NCBI GenBank assembly: GCA_017610485.1
Contig: JAFCBY010000016.1
Coordinates: 1-14,305, forward strand
From: Candidatus Falkowiibacteriota bacterium
Lineage (GTDB): Archaea; Iainarchaeota; Iainarchaeia; Iainarchaeales; GCA-2688035
Length of the DNA stretch: 14,305 nt
Reading direction: 5' to 3'
The notes below the pieces were generated by a model. That model did no database searches. It was not told the DNA's origin and worked only from the letters and a program-made list of their open reading frames with translations. Positions 1 to 6,512 of the stretch are shown in pieces (positions within the stretch are counted from its first letter, which is position 1; each line of letters starts with the position of its first letter). Made by a program: the position numbers and the translations under genes.

Positions 1-1
1 G

Positions 2-232
2 GGAGTTTTAATCTTTGACTTGGTGACAGGCGTTCTGTTTGGCCCTGCCATGTTTGGGATGAGCTTTGCGCAGGCATTCTTTGGACAGATTCCGTTCACA
101 ATAATGCACCTGGTTACTGTAACAGGCTTTGTGCTGATTGTTACACCAGTGCTTGACCGAATGGTCGTAAGCAACCCTACTTTGGAAGACTCAGCCGTCC
201 TAAGCAAGCTGAAGTTTTTGGTAAGGGCCTAA
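2..232 (+). CDS. ECF-type transporter S component, C-terminal part (5' truncated by window)
   Basis: The reading frame is open from base 2 to a TAA at 230-232, so this is the last 76 residues of a longer membrane protein. Two hydrophobic segments are visible, the first rich in Gly, Phe and Met, the second running into a PVLDR motif before a short cytoplasmic tail. The order 'FDLVTG', then 'PFTIMH' and then 'P.LDR' is typical of the last helices of substrate-binding (S) components of energy-coupling-factor transporters, which bind a vitamin-like ligand and dock to a shared ATPase module. That assignment rests on pattern recall. The next gene begins one base after this stop, so the two are almost certainly co-translated. 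The EcfA/EcfT partners are not in the window. It could instead be another small multi-pass membrane family. Confidence 0.62.
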   Translation, partial: GVLIFDLVTGVLFGPAMFGMSFAQAFFGQIPFTIMHLVTVTGFVLIVTPVLDRMVVSNPTLEDSAVLSKLKFLVRA

Positions 233-233
233 C

Positions 234-677
234 ATGGAAGAAAAGAAGACTGACGAGAAAAAACACCACCTTGTAGACCCAAAGCTGTTCCTGCTGCTGA
301 TTGGCCTGCTTGCAGTATGGCTTGTCTTCAGCGCGTTTGTTCCGCCGGAATTCAAGCCAGTGCCTGGAGAAGATAGCGCCCTAATTACATTTACCGCAAC
401 TGCAGGCGGGGAAGTGATACTGAACAAGACAATTGAGGTCGACACCGGGATAAACGCCTTTGAAGCAATGAACGATGTGGCAGAAGTTGGTTCACAGGAC
501 TTTGGCGAAATGGGCGTAATGGTGGAGTCCATAAACGGCGTAACACCAGGGGAAAACGAGTTCTGGGCACTTTACGTTAACGGGGAGATGGCAGTAACAG
601 GAATAAACGGCATCACCCTAGAAAAGGATACCCTGATAGAATGGAAACTGGAAGGAATTGAGGATTACTCAGGCTAA
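234..677 (+). CDS. Membrane-anchored DUF4430 (transcobalamin C-terminal-like) protein
   Basis: This 147-residue protein has a charged, Lys/His-rich N-terminus (1-16), one transmembrane helix (about 17-36), and an extracytoplasmic domain from about 48 to 142. The domain matches DUF4430: a strand with a 'TGINAFEAM' helix start (71-79), 'GVMVESINGVT' (94-104), 'WALYVNG' (111-117) and a closing 'ITLEKDTLIEW' strand. In animals this fold is the C-terminal, ligand-clasping domain of intrinsic factor and transcobalamin. The start codon lies one base after the stop of the S-component gene. The stop codon overlaps the stop of the convergent regulator gene by two bases. I infer an extracellular ligand-binding partner tethered next to the transporter; the ligand itself cannot be read from the sequence. 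Confidence 0.78.
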   Translation: MEEKKTDEKKHHLVDPKLFLLLIGLLAVWLVFSAFVPPEFKPVPGEDSALITFTATAGGEVILNKTIEVDTGINAFEAMNDVAEVGSQDFGEMGVMVESINGVTPGENEFWALYVNGEMAVTGINGITLEKDTLIEWKLEGIEDYSG

Positions 678-1183
678 TCCCTTGTTTTAACCACAATCTT
701 TTTTCCGACAACAGGCATTAGCTTCTTGAACTCAACGGTTAAATCTTTTTCAACAAGAAATTGGTCAACTGGCTTTTCGGAAAGCCTTCCATTCACCTCA
801 TAGATGTAATAACCGTGCTTTCCTTCAACACTTGAAATAAAGGCACCATCAGGGCTTTTTTCCACCTTGAGGTTCACAGCCTTTCTCAGGGCCAAAAGCA
901 ATGGCGTTCCCTTCTTTACTTCCACAGAAAGGGGCTTCTCCAAAAGGCCATAAGCACTCTTAATCTTTGACACGGCTTTGCTGTTAATTCCTATAAGGTG
1001 ACTGGTTCCAACCTTTGACCTATTTACAAAGCCTGCTTCCTCCAAAACCTGAACATGCCTCAAGGCAACAGGCACGCTGATGTCAAGCTCTTTTGCCAGG
1101 GCAGAAATGTGCATTCCCTCATGCATCAAAATTTTGAGCATGCTTCGCCTGTTCTCATTGCCCAAAACCCTAAAAATATCCAT
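674..1183 (-). CDS. ArsR-like winged-helix regulator with C-terminal DUF4430-like domain
   Basis: ATG at 1183 is chosen because GGTGAT stands five bases upstream; an in-frame ATT two codons earlier is not needed. Residues 1-75 form a winged helix of ArsR type: 'VLGNENRRSMLKIL' at the start, then 'ISALAKELDISVPVALRHVQVLEEAGFV' split between the positioning and recognition helices. Residues about 86-155 look like the DUF4430 fold of the neighbouring genes: 'GTPLLLALRKA', 'GAFISSVEG' (113-121), 'YYIYEVNG' (125-132) and 'FLVEKDLTVEF' (142-152) align with 'GINAFEAM', 'GVMVESING', 'WALYVNG' and 'ITLEKDTLIEW' upstream. There is no signal peptide or membrane segment, so it acts in the cytoplasm. It lies between two DUF4430 genes, convergent with one and divergent from the other. 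I infer a one-component repressor sensing the same ligand. Confidence 0.75.
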   Translation of the reverse strand: MDIFRVLGNENRRSMLKILMHEGMHISALAKELDISVPVALRHVQVLEEAGFVNRSKVGTSHLIGINSKAVSKIKSAYGLLEKPLSVEVKKGTPLLLALRKAVNLKVEKSPDGAFISSVEGKHGYYIYEVNGRLSEKPVDQFLVEKDLTVEFKKLMPVVGKKIVVKTRD

Positions 1184-1294
1184 TTTCAATCACCGAAAAA
1201 AGAATATTATCAATTTGGATAACAATCATTACTAGTTTAGGAAATCCTTTAATAACTTACTAAAGAAATCTCTTAAAAAAGGGAAGGTGGATAC
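1184..1294. promoter_or_regulatory. Divergent promoter region between regulator and secreted DUF4430 gene
   Basis: For the rightward gene, TTTAATAA at about 1248-1255 is a plausible TATA box and AAGGTGG at about 1284-1290 is a Shine-Dalgarno sequence just before the TTG start at 1295. For the leftward gene, GGTGAT precedes the ATG at 1183. A dyad TTATC-N6-GATAA lies at 1207-1222. TTACTA followed by GAAATC occurs twice, near 1229 and 1257. Either could be an operator for the adjacent winged-helix protein. The sequence motifs are visible; their role is inferred. Confidence 0.5.
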
Positions 1295-2839
1295 TTGAAA
1301 AAAATCTTAATTGTAATCTTAATTCTTGCACTGCTGACACAGTTTGCTGCAGCAAAATATGTCACAACAATCTTTAATTTTCCAGAGGGCACAAGCCATG
1401 ACGTAGAAGAGGTTGTTTCTTTGGAAGAGGACGCAAACGCATTCCACGCATTTACAAAACTTGCAGAAGAGCAGGGCCTGGAAATGGACATGACATACTA
1501 CGAGGCCTTTGACAGCTGGTTTGTGAACAGCATTAATGGCATTGAAAATTCAACAGAGCAATACTGGCACTTTTGGGCAAACAACGAAACATCCCTGGTT
1601 GGCATTGGGGGATATGTGCCAGAGGAAGGAGACGTAATAGAACTCGGTTTCGATGACGAGCCAAGAGGCCAAGAAAATACACCGGCAGAAAAGGCAGCAG
1701 AATGGCTTGTTTTAAACCAGGGGGAAAGCGGTGAAATAGGAAGCCATAAGATCTGGGGAAACGCATTTGCACTAATCGCACTAAACACCTTCACAGGAAA
1801 CGAGGAAACAAAAGAAGAGGCGGAGGAATACCTGCTCTCAAACCAAGGGGAGGACGGAGGCTTTTCCTACCCTGGCTTTGACTCAGACGCATTGCACACG
1901 TCCGCAGCATTGATTGGATTGATTGCAAACAACAACGAAATTGAGGATATCAGCAAGGGCAGCAGTTCCCCATTAGACTTCCTTCTCTCAAAACAGGAAG
2001 GGGATGGTGGCTTCTCAGGATGGGGAAGCAGCGACGTTGACACAACAAGCTGGTCAATTGTGGCATTGGAAGCAGCAAACAGGGAAATGCCCTCAAGAAA
2101 CGACAATAGCCCACTGGACTACCTGTTCTCTGCGCAGAACACAGACGGCGGCTTTGGCTACCAGGCAGGGCAAGACAGTTCAGAGGAATACACTGCCGAA
2201 GCGCTAATTGCGTTCTCTGCAGCAGGGCAGGCAGAAAATCGAGACCTTGAGGATGCAATAAACTGGCTTTCAAGCAACCAAGATCAGGACGGCTGCTTTT
2301 CAAACGCCTACACCACAGCATTGGGCGCAATGGCACTAAACGCATTCGAAGAAAGTTCTGCCTCCGCCCTCCAGTGCCTGGAGGCAATGCAGTTGCCGGA
2401 CAAGGGCTTTGGAAGGGATGGAGAAACATCAAACACTGTTGACACCGCCCTGGCAGTAATAGCCCTAAGCGGTGAAGGCCTTCCCACAAGAAGGCTTGAA
2501 GCAGAGACAAACCCTGAACTCGTAGCCGTTGGAAGCATTGCAAAATTCACCGTGCAGATAAGGAACTTTGGAGAGGTTTCGGCAAAAAACGTTTCAATTT
2601 CACTGCAGGGAATTCCAGGAAACTGGATTCAGAAGCAGACAAGCGAAACAAGCTTTCCTGAAATTGGGCCAGGGCAGACAATTGAGGCAGAGATCTATGC
2701 CAAAATGGGGGAAGCAGGAAACAGAGAGGTTTTTGCAAGCGTTTCGGCAGAAGGGCTTGAAGGAGAGGAAAACAGCAATTTGCTCTTGTTTGAAATTGCG
2801 GAAGCAAGCCTTTCAGTAAGCCTCTCAATGCAGGGATAA
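1295..2839 (+). CDS. Secreted DUF4430 + alpha/alpha-toroid (prenyltransferase/squalene-cyclase repeat) + NEW3-like protein
   Basis: The start is TTG at 1295: it follows a good Shine-Dalgarno sequence and preserves a clear signal peptide (residues 1-20, KKILIVILILALL then AAA). Residues 22-120 are a DUF4430 domain ('SWFVNSINGI' 74-83, 'YWHFWANNET' 90-99, 'PEEGDVIELGF' 109-119). Residues about 130-395 are helical repeats of the alpha/alpha-toroid type, with the repeated motif QxxDGGF at 184-190, 234-240, 281-287, weakened as QDQDGCF at 329-335 and QLPDKGF at 366-372. Residues about 400-510 form a beta-sandwich like NEW3/CARDB ('ELVAVGSIAKFTVQIRNFG'). The catalytic DxDD of squalene cyclases is not evident, so a binding role fits better. 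Toroid plus DUF4430 is the architecture of intrinsic factor and transcobalamin, here in reversed order. Antisense frames over it are shadows. Confidence 0.82.
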   Translation: MKKILIVILILALLTQFAAAKYVTTIFNFPEGTSHDVEEVVSLEEDANAFHAFTKLAEEQGLEMDMTYYEAFDSWFVNSINGIENSTEQYWHFWANNETSLVGIGGYVPEEGDVIELGFDDEPRGQENTPAEKAAEWLVLNQGESGEIGSHKIWGNAFALIALNTFTGNEETKEEAEEYLLSNQGEDGGFSYPGFDSDALHTSAALIGLIANNNEIEDISKGSSSPLDFLLSKQEGDGGFSGWGSSDVDTTSWSIVALEAANREMPSRNDNSPLDYLFSAQNTDGGFGYQAGQDSSEEYTAEALIAFSAAGQAENRDLEDAINWLSSNQDQDGCFSNAYTTALGAMALNAFEESSASALQCLEAMQLPDKGFGRDGETSNTVDTALAVIALSGEGLPTRRLEAETNPELVAVGSIAKFTVQIRNFGEVSAKNVSISLQGIPGNWIQKQTSETSFPEIGPGQTIEAEIYAKMGEAGNREVFASVSAEGLEGEENSNLLLFEIAEASLSVSLSMQG

Positions 2840-2840
2840 A

Positions 2841-3335
2841 ATGGACAAAACAAGGGTTGTTGCGGCTGTTGCAGTAATTGCAGCAGCTGCAATTCTTGCA
2901 ACCTTATTCAACCAAGGAAACCTTTCCGGCCTGTTCGGCCTTCAGGCAGAAGAAATCCAGGCAGAGGAAAGTCTGGCGGAAGAAATTGGACAGACTGAAG
3001 AGGAAGCCATAATGAATGCAGGCCTCTCCTTCGAAGTGCTTGAACCAACAAGGCTTGAGGCAAGCGTTTTGGGGGAAAAGATTGCAGAATGCCCTGGGGA
3101 AACTCAAACAGAAATCCTTGTCAAAAACTCCGGAGGCGGGCTGGCAGAAAAGGTCTTCCTCGAATTCGGGCCAGGCATTAAGGTGCTTGGATGCAGCAAC
3201 TGCTTCCTGGAAGAATTAAGGCAAGGGCAAGAGGTTGTGGCAAAGGCAAGAATCTGCCTTGAAACAGAGGCAGTGCACAGGCTCACGGTGGGAAGTGCCA
3301 ACAGCAGGCCTGTTGAACTCCTGTTTGAAGAATGA
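2841..3335 (+). CDS. Small membrane-anchored beta-sandwich (CARDB-like) protein
   Basis: The ATG is one base after the stop of the toroid gene, so the two form an operon. The 164-residue product has one N-terminal hydrophobic segment (about 5-24, very Ala-rich), a Glu-rich linker (36-56), and a domain from about 60 to 160 with 'TEILVKNSGGGLAEKVFLEF', the hallmark strand pattern of CARDB-like adhesive beta-sandwiches. Four cysteines (84, 118, 121, 139) could form two disulfides outside the cell, the middle two in a CSNC pair. It probably docks or anchors the secreted DUF4430/toroid protein, whose C-terminus carries a related sandwich; this is inference from position. Its stop codon lies right at a 16-base direct repeat. 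Confidence 0.6.
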   Translation: MDKTRVVAAVAVIAAAAILATLFNQGNLSGLFGLQAEEIQAEESLAEEIGQTEEEAIMNAGLSFEVLEPTRLEASVLGEKIAECPGETQTEILVKNSGGGLAEKVFLEFGPGIKVLGCSNCFLEELRQGQEVVAKARICLETEAVHRLTVGSANSRPVELLFEE

Positions 3336-3499
3336 TTTTCAGCACTCATTAGCCGAGCAGCCGGCTGGGAATGAGCAAGAGCCCTATTTCGCTAGCCGGA
3401 TAAATCCAGCTGGGATTTATGCCATCTTCGCCTCTTGTGAGGCTCGATGCCATGTCAATAGGGCGGCTTCGCATAAGAAAAGTTTTTCAGCACTCGTTA
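3336..3499. repeat. Structured segment bounded by 16-base direct repeats
   Basis: TTTTCAGCACTCATTA (3336-3351) and TTTTCAGCACTCGTTA (3484-3499) match at 15 of 16 positions and bracket 132 bases of hairpin-rich, non-coding DNA. The first copy begins immediately after the stop codon of the upstream gene. This could be a small non-autonomous insertion with a target duplication, or simply a repeated transcription-end signal. The rest of the intergenic space up to 3581 shows no gene. Confidence 0.5.
3381..3464. other. Predicted branched RNA/DNA fold (two hairpins closed by an 8-bp stem)
   Basis: GCCCTATT (3381-3388) pairs exactly with AATAGGGC (3457-3464). Inside lie hairpin 1, ATAAATCC/GGATTTAT (3400-3407 with 3413-3420), and hairpin 2, CATC/GATG (3423-3426 with 3446-3449) continued by GCCTC/GAGGC (3430-3434 with 3439-3443). 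Hairpin 2, read on the minus strand, belongs to the same hairpin family as 6671-6696 and 11500-11527. Pairing is visible; whether it is transcribed is unknown. Confidence 0.45.
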
Positions 3500-3581
3500 T
3501 CGTCGTCATCGTAGCAAAGGCAATATCCCCCGCAGCTCGGCTCTCAGCCTGCTCATCATTATAAAAAGGCTGGTCAGAAAT

Positions 3582-4670
3582 TCACTTAAATGGGTTCTGT
3601 CGAAAGTTGTCCATAAAAATGTTGAAGGCGCGTTCACCATAGCTGCCAATGCCTTCTGGGCCACGCTGGTTAATCCAACTAAGGCCCCTGTAGTATCCAG
3701 TGAAAAACATCTTGAACTGCGTTTCACTTGGAAGTGAAAGGAAGGCCTCCCTCGAATTGCTGACCTTTAAATTATTCCAAATCCAAGTGGCAGACCGTGC
3801 AATACCTTCAACATCTTGGCTTATTTCGTAGGGGTTTGTTATCTCGAAGCCAAGCTTCTTCAGCTGTCTAATTTGGATATCAAGCAACTGGCCAAGGCCC
3901 TTGGCATTCTTGTGGCTTTTTGCGTTGGGATTGAAATTTGATTCGAACTCTACAATAGAATAAACTAGAACCCTATGGGTGCCGAGCGGTTTGGATTTCT
4001 CAGAAACAACACGCTTTATTTCCCTCATTAAAGAAGCTGAGGGCTTAAAACCGGCTGCTTTCGCAGTAAGAACAATTCCAAACCTTTTTGCCTGGCTCTC
4101 CCTGAAAAGGCGATAATCGTTGGCCTTCAATTCAGGCGGCAGCTCTTTTGGTTTCCTTGACTTTACCCTGTTTGGGCCAGCAGCCCTGTTTGGGTCGCTA
4201 GCTGACTTCTTGGCATGCTTAGCAACCATCTCAGCCTGTTTTTTTAAAACACCCCGCCTTGCTGCTCCCTGTATTTTGGAGTTCGAGTCAGGCATTGGCT
4301 GCGCCGGCCTCCGAGTTATCTCCTTTGCCGGCGGCCTTTGTGGCTGAGCTGGTTTTGCCAAGTCCCTATAAATTTTCCTTCCAATGGTTCCAGCGCCATT
4401 TGCAATTATTGCGTATATTGCAACCAATTTCGCAGCCTTTCTTGCCCTTTGCTTTGCCCTGTAACGCCAGCCACTCTTGTTTGGCTCTGGCTTAAATGGC
4501 TTGCCTTCCGCCCTAACACCTATATTCCCTCTTGAAACGATTGTTGTTGGCCTCGTTGACACAAACGAAACCCTCCTTCCTGGCGGAACCTTTATTCTTT
4601 TCCTGAATAAGCTCATGATAAACCTATATAAAAGTAACAGCAACCCAAATATAATTGTTGGCATACACAA
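3582..4670 (-). CDS. Lytic transglycosylase-like (SLT/goose-lysozyme fold) membrane-anchored protein
   Basis: The product is up to 362 residues long. The C-terminal part (about 230-335) carries the SLT signature: 'YSIVEFESNFNPNA' with the presumed catalytic Glu243 in the ES pair, then 'NAKGLGQLL' (255-263), matching the family's 'ESgfNPnA...GAxGLMQL'. Residues 4-19 are a hydrophobic helix that would anchor or export the protein, which supports the upstream start (4670 or 4664) over the internal Met19 at 4616. Residues 22-180 are a very basic, Pro-rich, low-complexity region. Upstream on the minus strand lies only the antisense of tRNA-Glu, and the tRNA promoter overlaps the first codons. These enzymes cut the glycan backbone of peptidoglycan, a polymer archaea generally lack, so the substrate may be another cell's wall or a different glycan. 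Confidence 0.7.
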   Translation of the reverse strand: MCMPTIIFGLLLLLYRFIMSLFRKRIKVPPGRRVSFVSTRPTTIVSRGNIGVRAEGKPFKPEPNKSGWRYRAKQRARKAAKLVAIYAIIANGAGTIGRKIYRDLAKPAQPQRPPAKEITRRPAQPMPDSNSKIQGAARRGVLKKQAEMVAKHAKKSASDPNRAAGPNRVKSRKPKELPPELKANDYRLFRESQAKRFGIVLTAKAAGFKPSASLMREIKRVVSEKSKPLGTHRVLVYSIVEFESNFNPNAKSHKNAKGLGQLLDIQIRQLKKLGFEITNPYEISQDVEGIARSATWIWNNLKVSNSREAFLSLPSETQFKMFFTGYYRGLSWINQRGPEGIGSYGERAFNIFMDNFRQNPFK

Positions 4671-4680
4671 ATTCTGTTAC

Positions 4681-4755
4681 GCCCCGATAGTCTAGCCCGG
4701 TCAAGGACAATGCCCTCTCACGGCATAAACCTGGGTTCAAATCCCAGTCGGGGCA
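4681..4755 (+). tRNA. tRNA-Glu (anticodon CTC)
   Basis: A full cloverleaf can be drawn: acceptor GCCCCGA (4681-4687) with TCGGGGC (4748-4754), anticodon stem ATGCC/GGCAT around loop CTCTCAC giving anticodon CTC, T-arm CTGGG/CCCAG around TTCAAAT, discriminator A4755. No intron is seen and CCA is not encoded. AAATATAA at about 4647-4654 is a plausible promoter. The 3' end of this gene is the sequence copied as CCCAGTCGGGGCA in the downstream repeats, so it is the likely integration target. Confidence 0.95.
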
Positions 4756-4764
4756 TTAAATTTT

Positions 4765-4848
4765 TTAGGCGCAGGAAAAGAAGCAGGTTTTATCTGCCTA
4801 ACTGGTTAGGCGCATATATTTAAATACTTTTATCCGCCTAACTATTAT
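4765..4848 (+). promoter_or_regulatory. Fic promoter with palindromic operator-like sites
   Basis: A perfect 16-base palindrome GCCTAAC-TG-GTTAGGC (4796-4811) abuts a strong TATA box TTTAAATA (4819-4826). A third GCCTAAC (4836-4842) lies between the TATA box and the ATG at 4849, and TTAGGCGCA recurs at 4765-4773, repeating 4807-4814 in the palindrome's right arm. The TATA-to-ATG distance of about 25-30 bases implies a leaderless transcript. Sites on both sides of the TATA box would let a dimeric repressor block TBP or polymerase access. Confidence 0.65.
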
Positions 4849-5799
4849 ATGGTTCTGAGAAAAAAGAAAATTAAGGGCAGCGAATACTATTATTTGGAAT
4901 TAAGCTATTTTGTGGTAAACAAGTCAAAAAAATTCTCCAAATACCTAGGCTTAGAAAAGCCCCCAGAAAAAGAGCTGGAAAAAACAATCAACGCTTTTAA
5001 AGGCGAGATTATAAAAAAACTTTCCGGGAAAGACTATTCCGCCAAAATGATTTCAGGGGATGAAGTAATAAAAACACTCCTTTTCAGAAACGCTTTTGAA
5101 AAAAAGTTTGCAGCACTAAGCCCAACAAAAAAGAAAAAATTTGAAGTGGACAGAACAATAGTTTTTACGCTCACGACCCTAACCACAGAAGACGTTGATG
5201 TAAGCCTGAAAGATGTAAAAGAGGCCTATAGGAAAAATTTGAACCTTACTCTAAGGGAACAAATTAGCAAAAACATGCTTAAGGCAGTTAAATCAGTAAA
5301 GCAAGAAAAGCAACTAAGCAAAAGATACTTGCTGGAACTCCACAAAAGCATAATGTCAGAATTTGAAACAAAAAGCCCGGGAAAACTGAGAAAAAAACAG
5401 GTTTACCTTCGCAAAAGAGACGAAAAAAACCCACTAAGCATAGAAATAGCTTACAGGCCGCCGTCACACAAAAAAATCGACAAGCTGCTTGAAGAATTTG
5501 TAGAATGGTACAACAAAAGCAGCCTCAACCCATTGGAAAAAGCAGCACTCACACACTTCAAAATATACAGAATACATCCATTCCTAGACGGAAACAAAAG
5601 AATCTGCAGGCTCATATTCAACAAAACACTTCTAGAAGAACACTTCCCCCTAATAAACATTTCCGAAAAAAGAGGCCCTTACTTCCAGGCACTCATCGAA
5701 TCAACTGAAAAAAATAATCCAAAAAAATTAGTAAAATTCTGCCTAAAAGAGTATCTCAGGCAAGCAAAAGAATTTATTAAAAACAGGACAAAAAGTTAA
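4849..5799 (+). CDS. Fic-domain protein (putative AMP-transferase)
   Basis: This 316-residue protein contains the Fic active-site motif HPFLDGNKRICR at 243-254, matching HxFx(D/E)GN(G/K)RxxR, with the catalytic His243 and both arginines present. Fic enzymes usually transfer AMP to hydroxyl groups of target proteins. The N-terminal 'KKIKGSEYYYLELSYF' and 'KKFSKYLGL' region is common to archaeal Fic proteins. A candidate inhibitory helix motif (S/T)xxxE(G/N) appears as T110-LTT-E114-D115, with Asp where Gly/Asn is usual. The gene is strikingly A-rich (AAA, ATA codons) compared with its neighbours. It fills the segment between tRNA-Glu and the first tRNA-end repeat, which suggests horizontal arrival. 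No separate antitoxin gene is visible, so inhibition is probably intramolecular. Confidence 0.88.
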   Translation: MVLRKKKIKGSEYYYLELSYFVVNKSKKFSKYLGLEKPPEKELEKTINAFKGEIIKKLSGKDYSAKMISGDEVIKTLLFRNAFEKKFAALSPTKKKKFEVDRTIVFTLTTLTTEDVDVSLKDVKEAYRKNLNLTLREQISKNMLKAVKSVKQEKQLSKRYLLELHKSIMSEFETKSPGKLRKKQVYLRKRDEKNPLSIEIAYRPPSHKKIDKLLEEFVEWYNKSSLNPLEKAALTHFKIYRIHPFLDGNKRICRLIFNKTLLEEHFPLINISEKRGPYFQALIESTEKNNPKKLVKFCLKEYLRQAKEFIKNRTKS

Positions 5800-5807
5800 A
5801 CAATGCA

Positions 5808-5861
5808 CACTGTCAAAAACAAGTAAATTAAACGAAACCGTTTATAGCCCAGTCGGGGCAT
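5808..5861. repeat. tRNA-Glu 3'-end copy with conserved left arm (putative attachment site)
   Basis: CCCAGTCGGGGCA (5848-5860) is identical to the last 13 bases of tRNA-Glu. The 40 bases before it (CACTG, AAAACAAGT, AATTAAACGAAA, TTTATAG) match 10884-10924 closely. This fits the right-hand junction of a cassette that inserted at the tRNA and carried Fic. Confidence 0.65.
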
Positions 5862-5917
5862 TCAACTTTTTGTTTCTAAAAATAGGGTTTTGGTTGAAAA
5901 AAGAATTTGAACAGGCC

Positions 5918-6451
5918 TTACTTTTTCTTTAGGACGCGTGGCAGCACAAGGGCTGCCAAGGCTATTAGAACAATGCCGGCCAGGACGATTGTCCAGTCAA
6001 TAGTTGGAGCCGGAGACAGTCCTGGTGAAGGCCCTGGTCCAGGTGTTAAACCACTGGAAACCGTTACGCTTGTCTGGCCGCCAATAGCTTCCTCTGTGTC
6101 CATTCCCTTAAACATTGTGTTTCCGGAAATGGCGGTCTGGCCTGTTGTGCTCGGTGCGGTAAGAGTATAATTGTAAGAGGTGTTAGTCGCGTTCTGGATG
6201 ACAACCCACTTCAAGTGCCCTGAATGATCGGCGGCTGCAGTTCCACTGTCTTTCACAGTCCAGCCGGCTGGAACAAGCTCGTCGATCGCATAAAATGTTT
6301 CGTCGCCTGAAACACTCACCGTCAGTGTTACGGCCAAATCAGCGCCCGGTGCAACAGTAGTTGGTGAAAGGGTTCTTGTGACCGTGCCGGCAAAAGCAGA
6401 GGCACAGAAAAGCAGCAAAATTGCTGAAATCAACAAAATCTTTCCCTTCAA
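5918..6451 (-). CDS. Small secreted surface protein with C-terminal membrane anchor
   Basis: A TTG start at 6451 is used, because it is preceded by GGAG (minus strand of 6462-6465) and a TATA box, and gives a clean signal peptide (1-21, ending SAFAG). Residues about 23-132 form a beta-sandwich ('LSPTTVAPGADLAVTLTVSV', then 'ELVPAGWTVKDSG') like those in archaeal surface proteins related to DUF11/cohesin-type modules. Residues 134-150 are a Pro/Gly/Ser linker. Residues 152-170 are a transmembrane helix followed by PRVLKKK, a stop-transfer tail. Several N-x-S/T sites (87, 90, 94) suit glycosylation. It is likely displayed on the cell surface; no specific role can be given. It is monocistronic. 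Confidence 0.7.
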   Translation of the reverse strand: MKGKILLISAILLLFCASAFAGTVTRTLSPTTVAPGADLAVTLTVSVSGDETFYAIDELVPAGWTVKDSGTAAADHSGHLKWVVIQNATNTSYNYTLTAPSTTGQTAISGNTMFKGMDTEEAIGGQTSVTVSSGLTPGPGPSPGLSPAPTIDWTIVLAGIVLIALAALVLPRVLKKK

Positions 6452-6461
6452 GAAAACACAA

Positions 6462-6497
6462 CTCCGATTACTATTAACACAAGCTTATATATAAATC
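6462..6497 (-). promoter_or_regulatory. Promoter of the surface-protein gene
   Basis: On the minus strand TTTATATATAAGC (6483-6495) is a strong TATA box about 40 bases upstream of the TTG start. GGAG (6462-6465) is the ribosome-binding site, so this transcript has a short leader. Confidence 0.6.
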
Positions 6498-6512
6498 TTT
6501 TCCCAAAATAAA

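Noticed and set aside
1950..2543. Long minus-strand open frame (197 codons) inside the toroid gene
   Set aside because: It is antisense to a clearly domain-bearing gene, has low-complexity Leu/Arg/Pro-rich composition and no promoter or ribosome site; a shadow frame.
3400..3420. Another tRNA-Glu end copy suggested by AAATCCCAG on the minus strand of the first hairpin
   Set aside because: The match is only about nine bases, is explained by the hairpin itself, and lacks the TCGGGGCA part.
3235..3564. Plus-strand open frame running from the beta-sandwich gene through the structured intergenic segment
   Set aside because: It starts inside a real gene in another frame and then translates hairpin repeats; nothing protein-like is seen.
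4756..5860. An integrase inside the Fic-bearing segment
   Set aside because: The only coding frame of size is Fic; no tyrosine or serine recombinase motif is visible on either strand here or elsewhere in the window.
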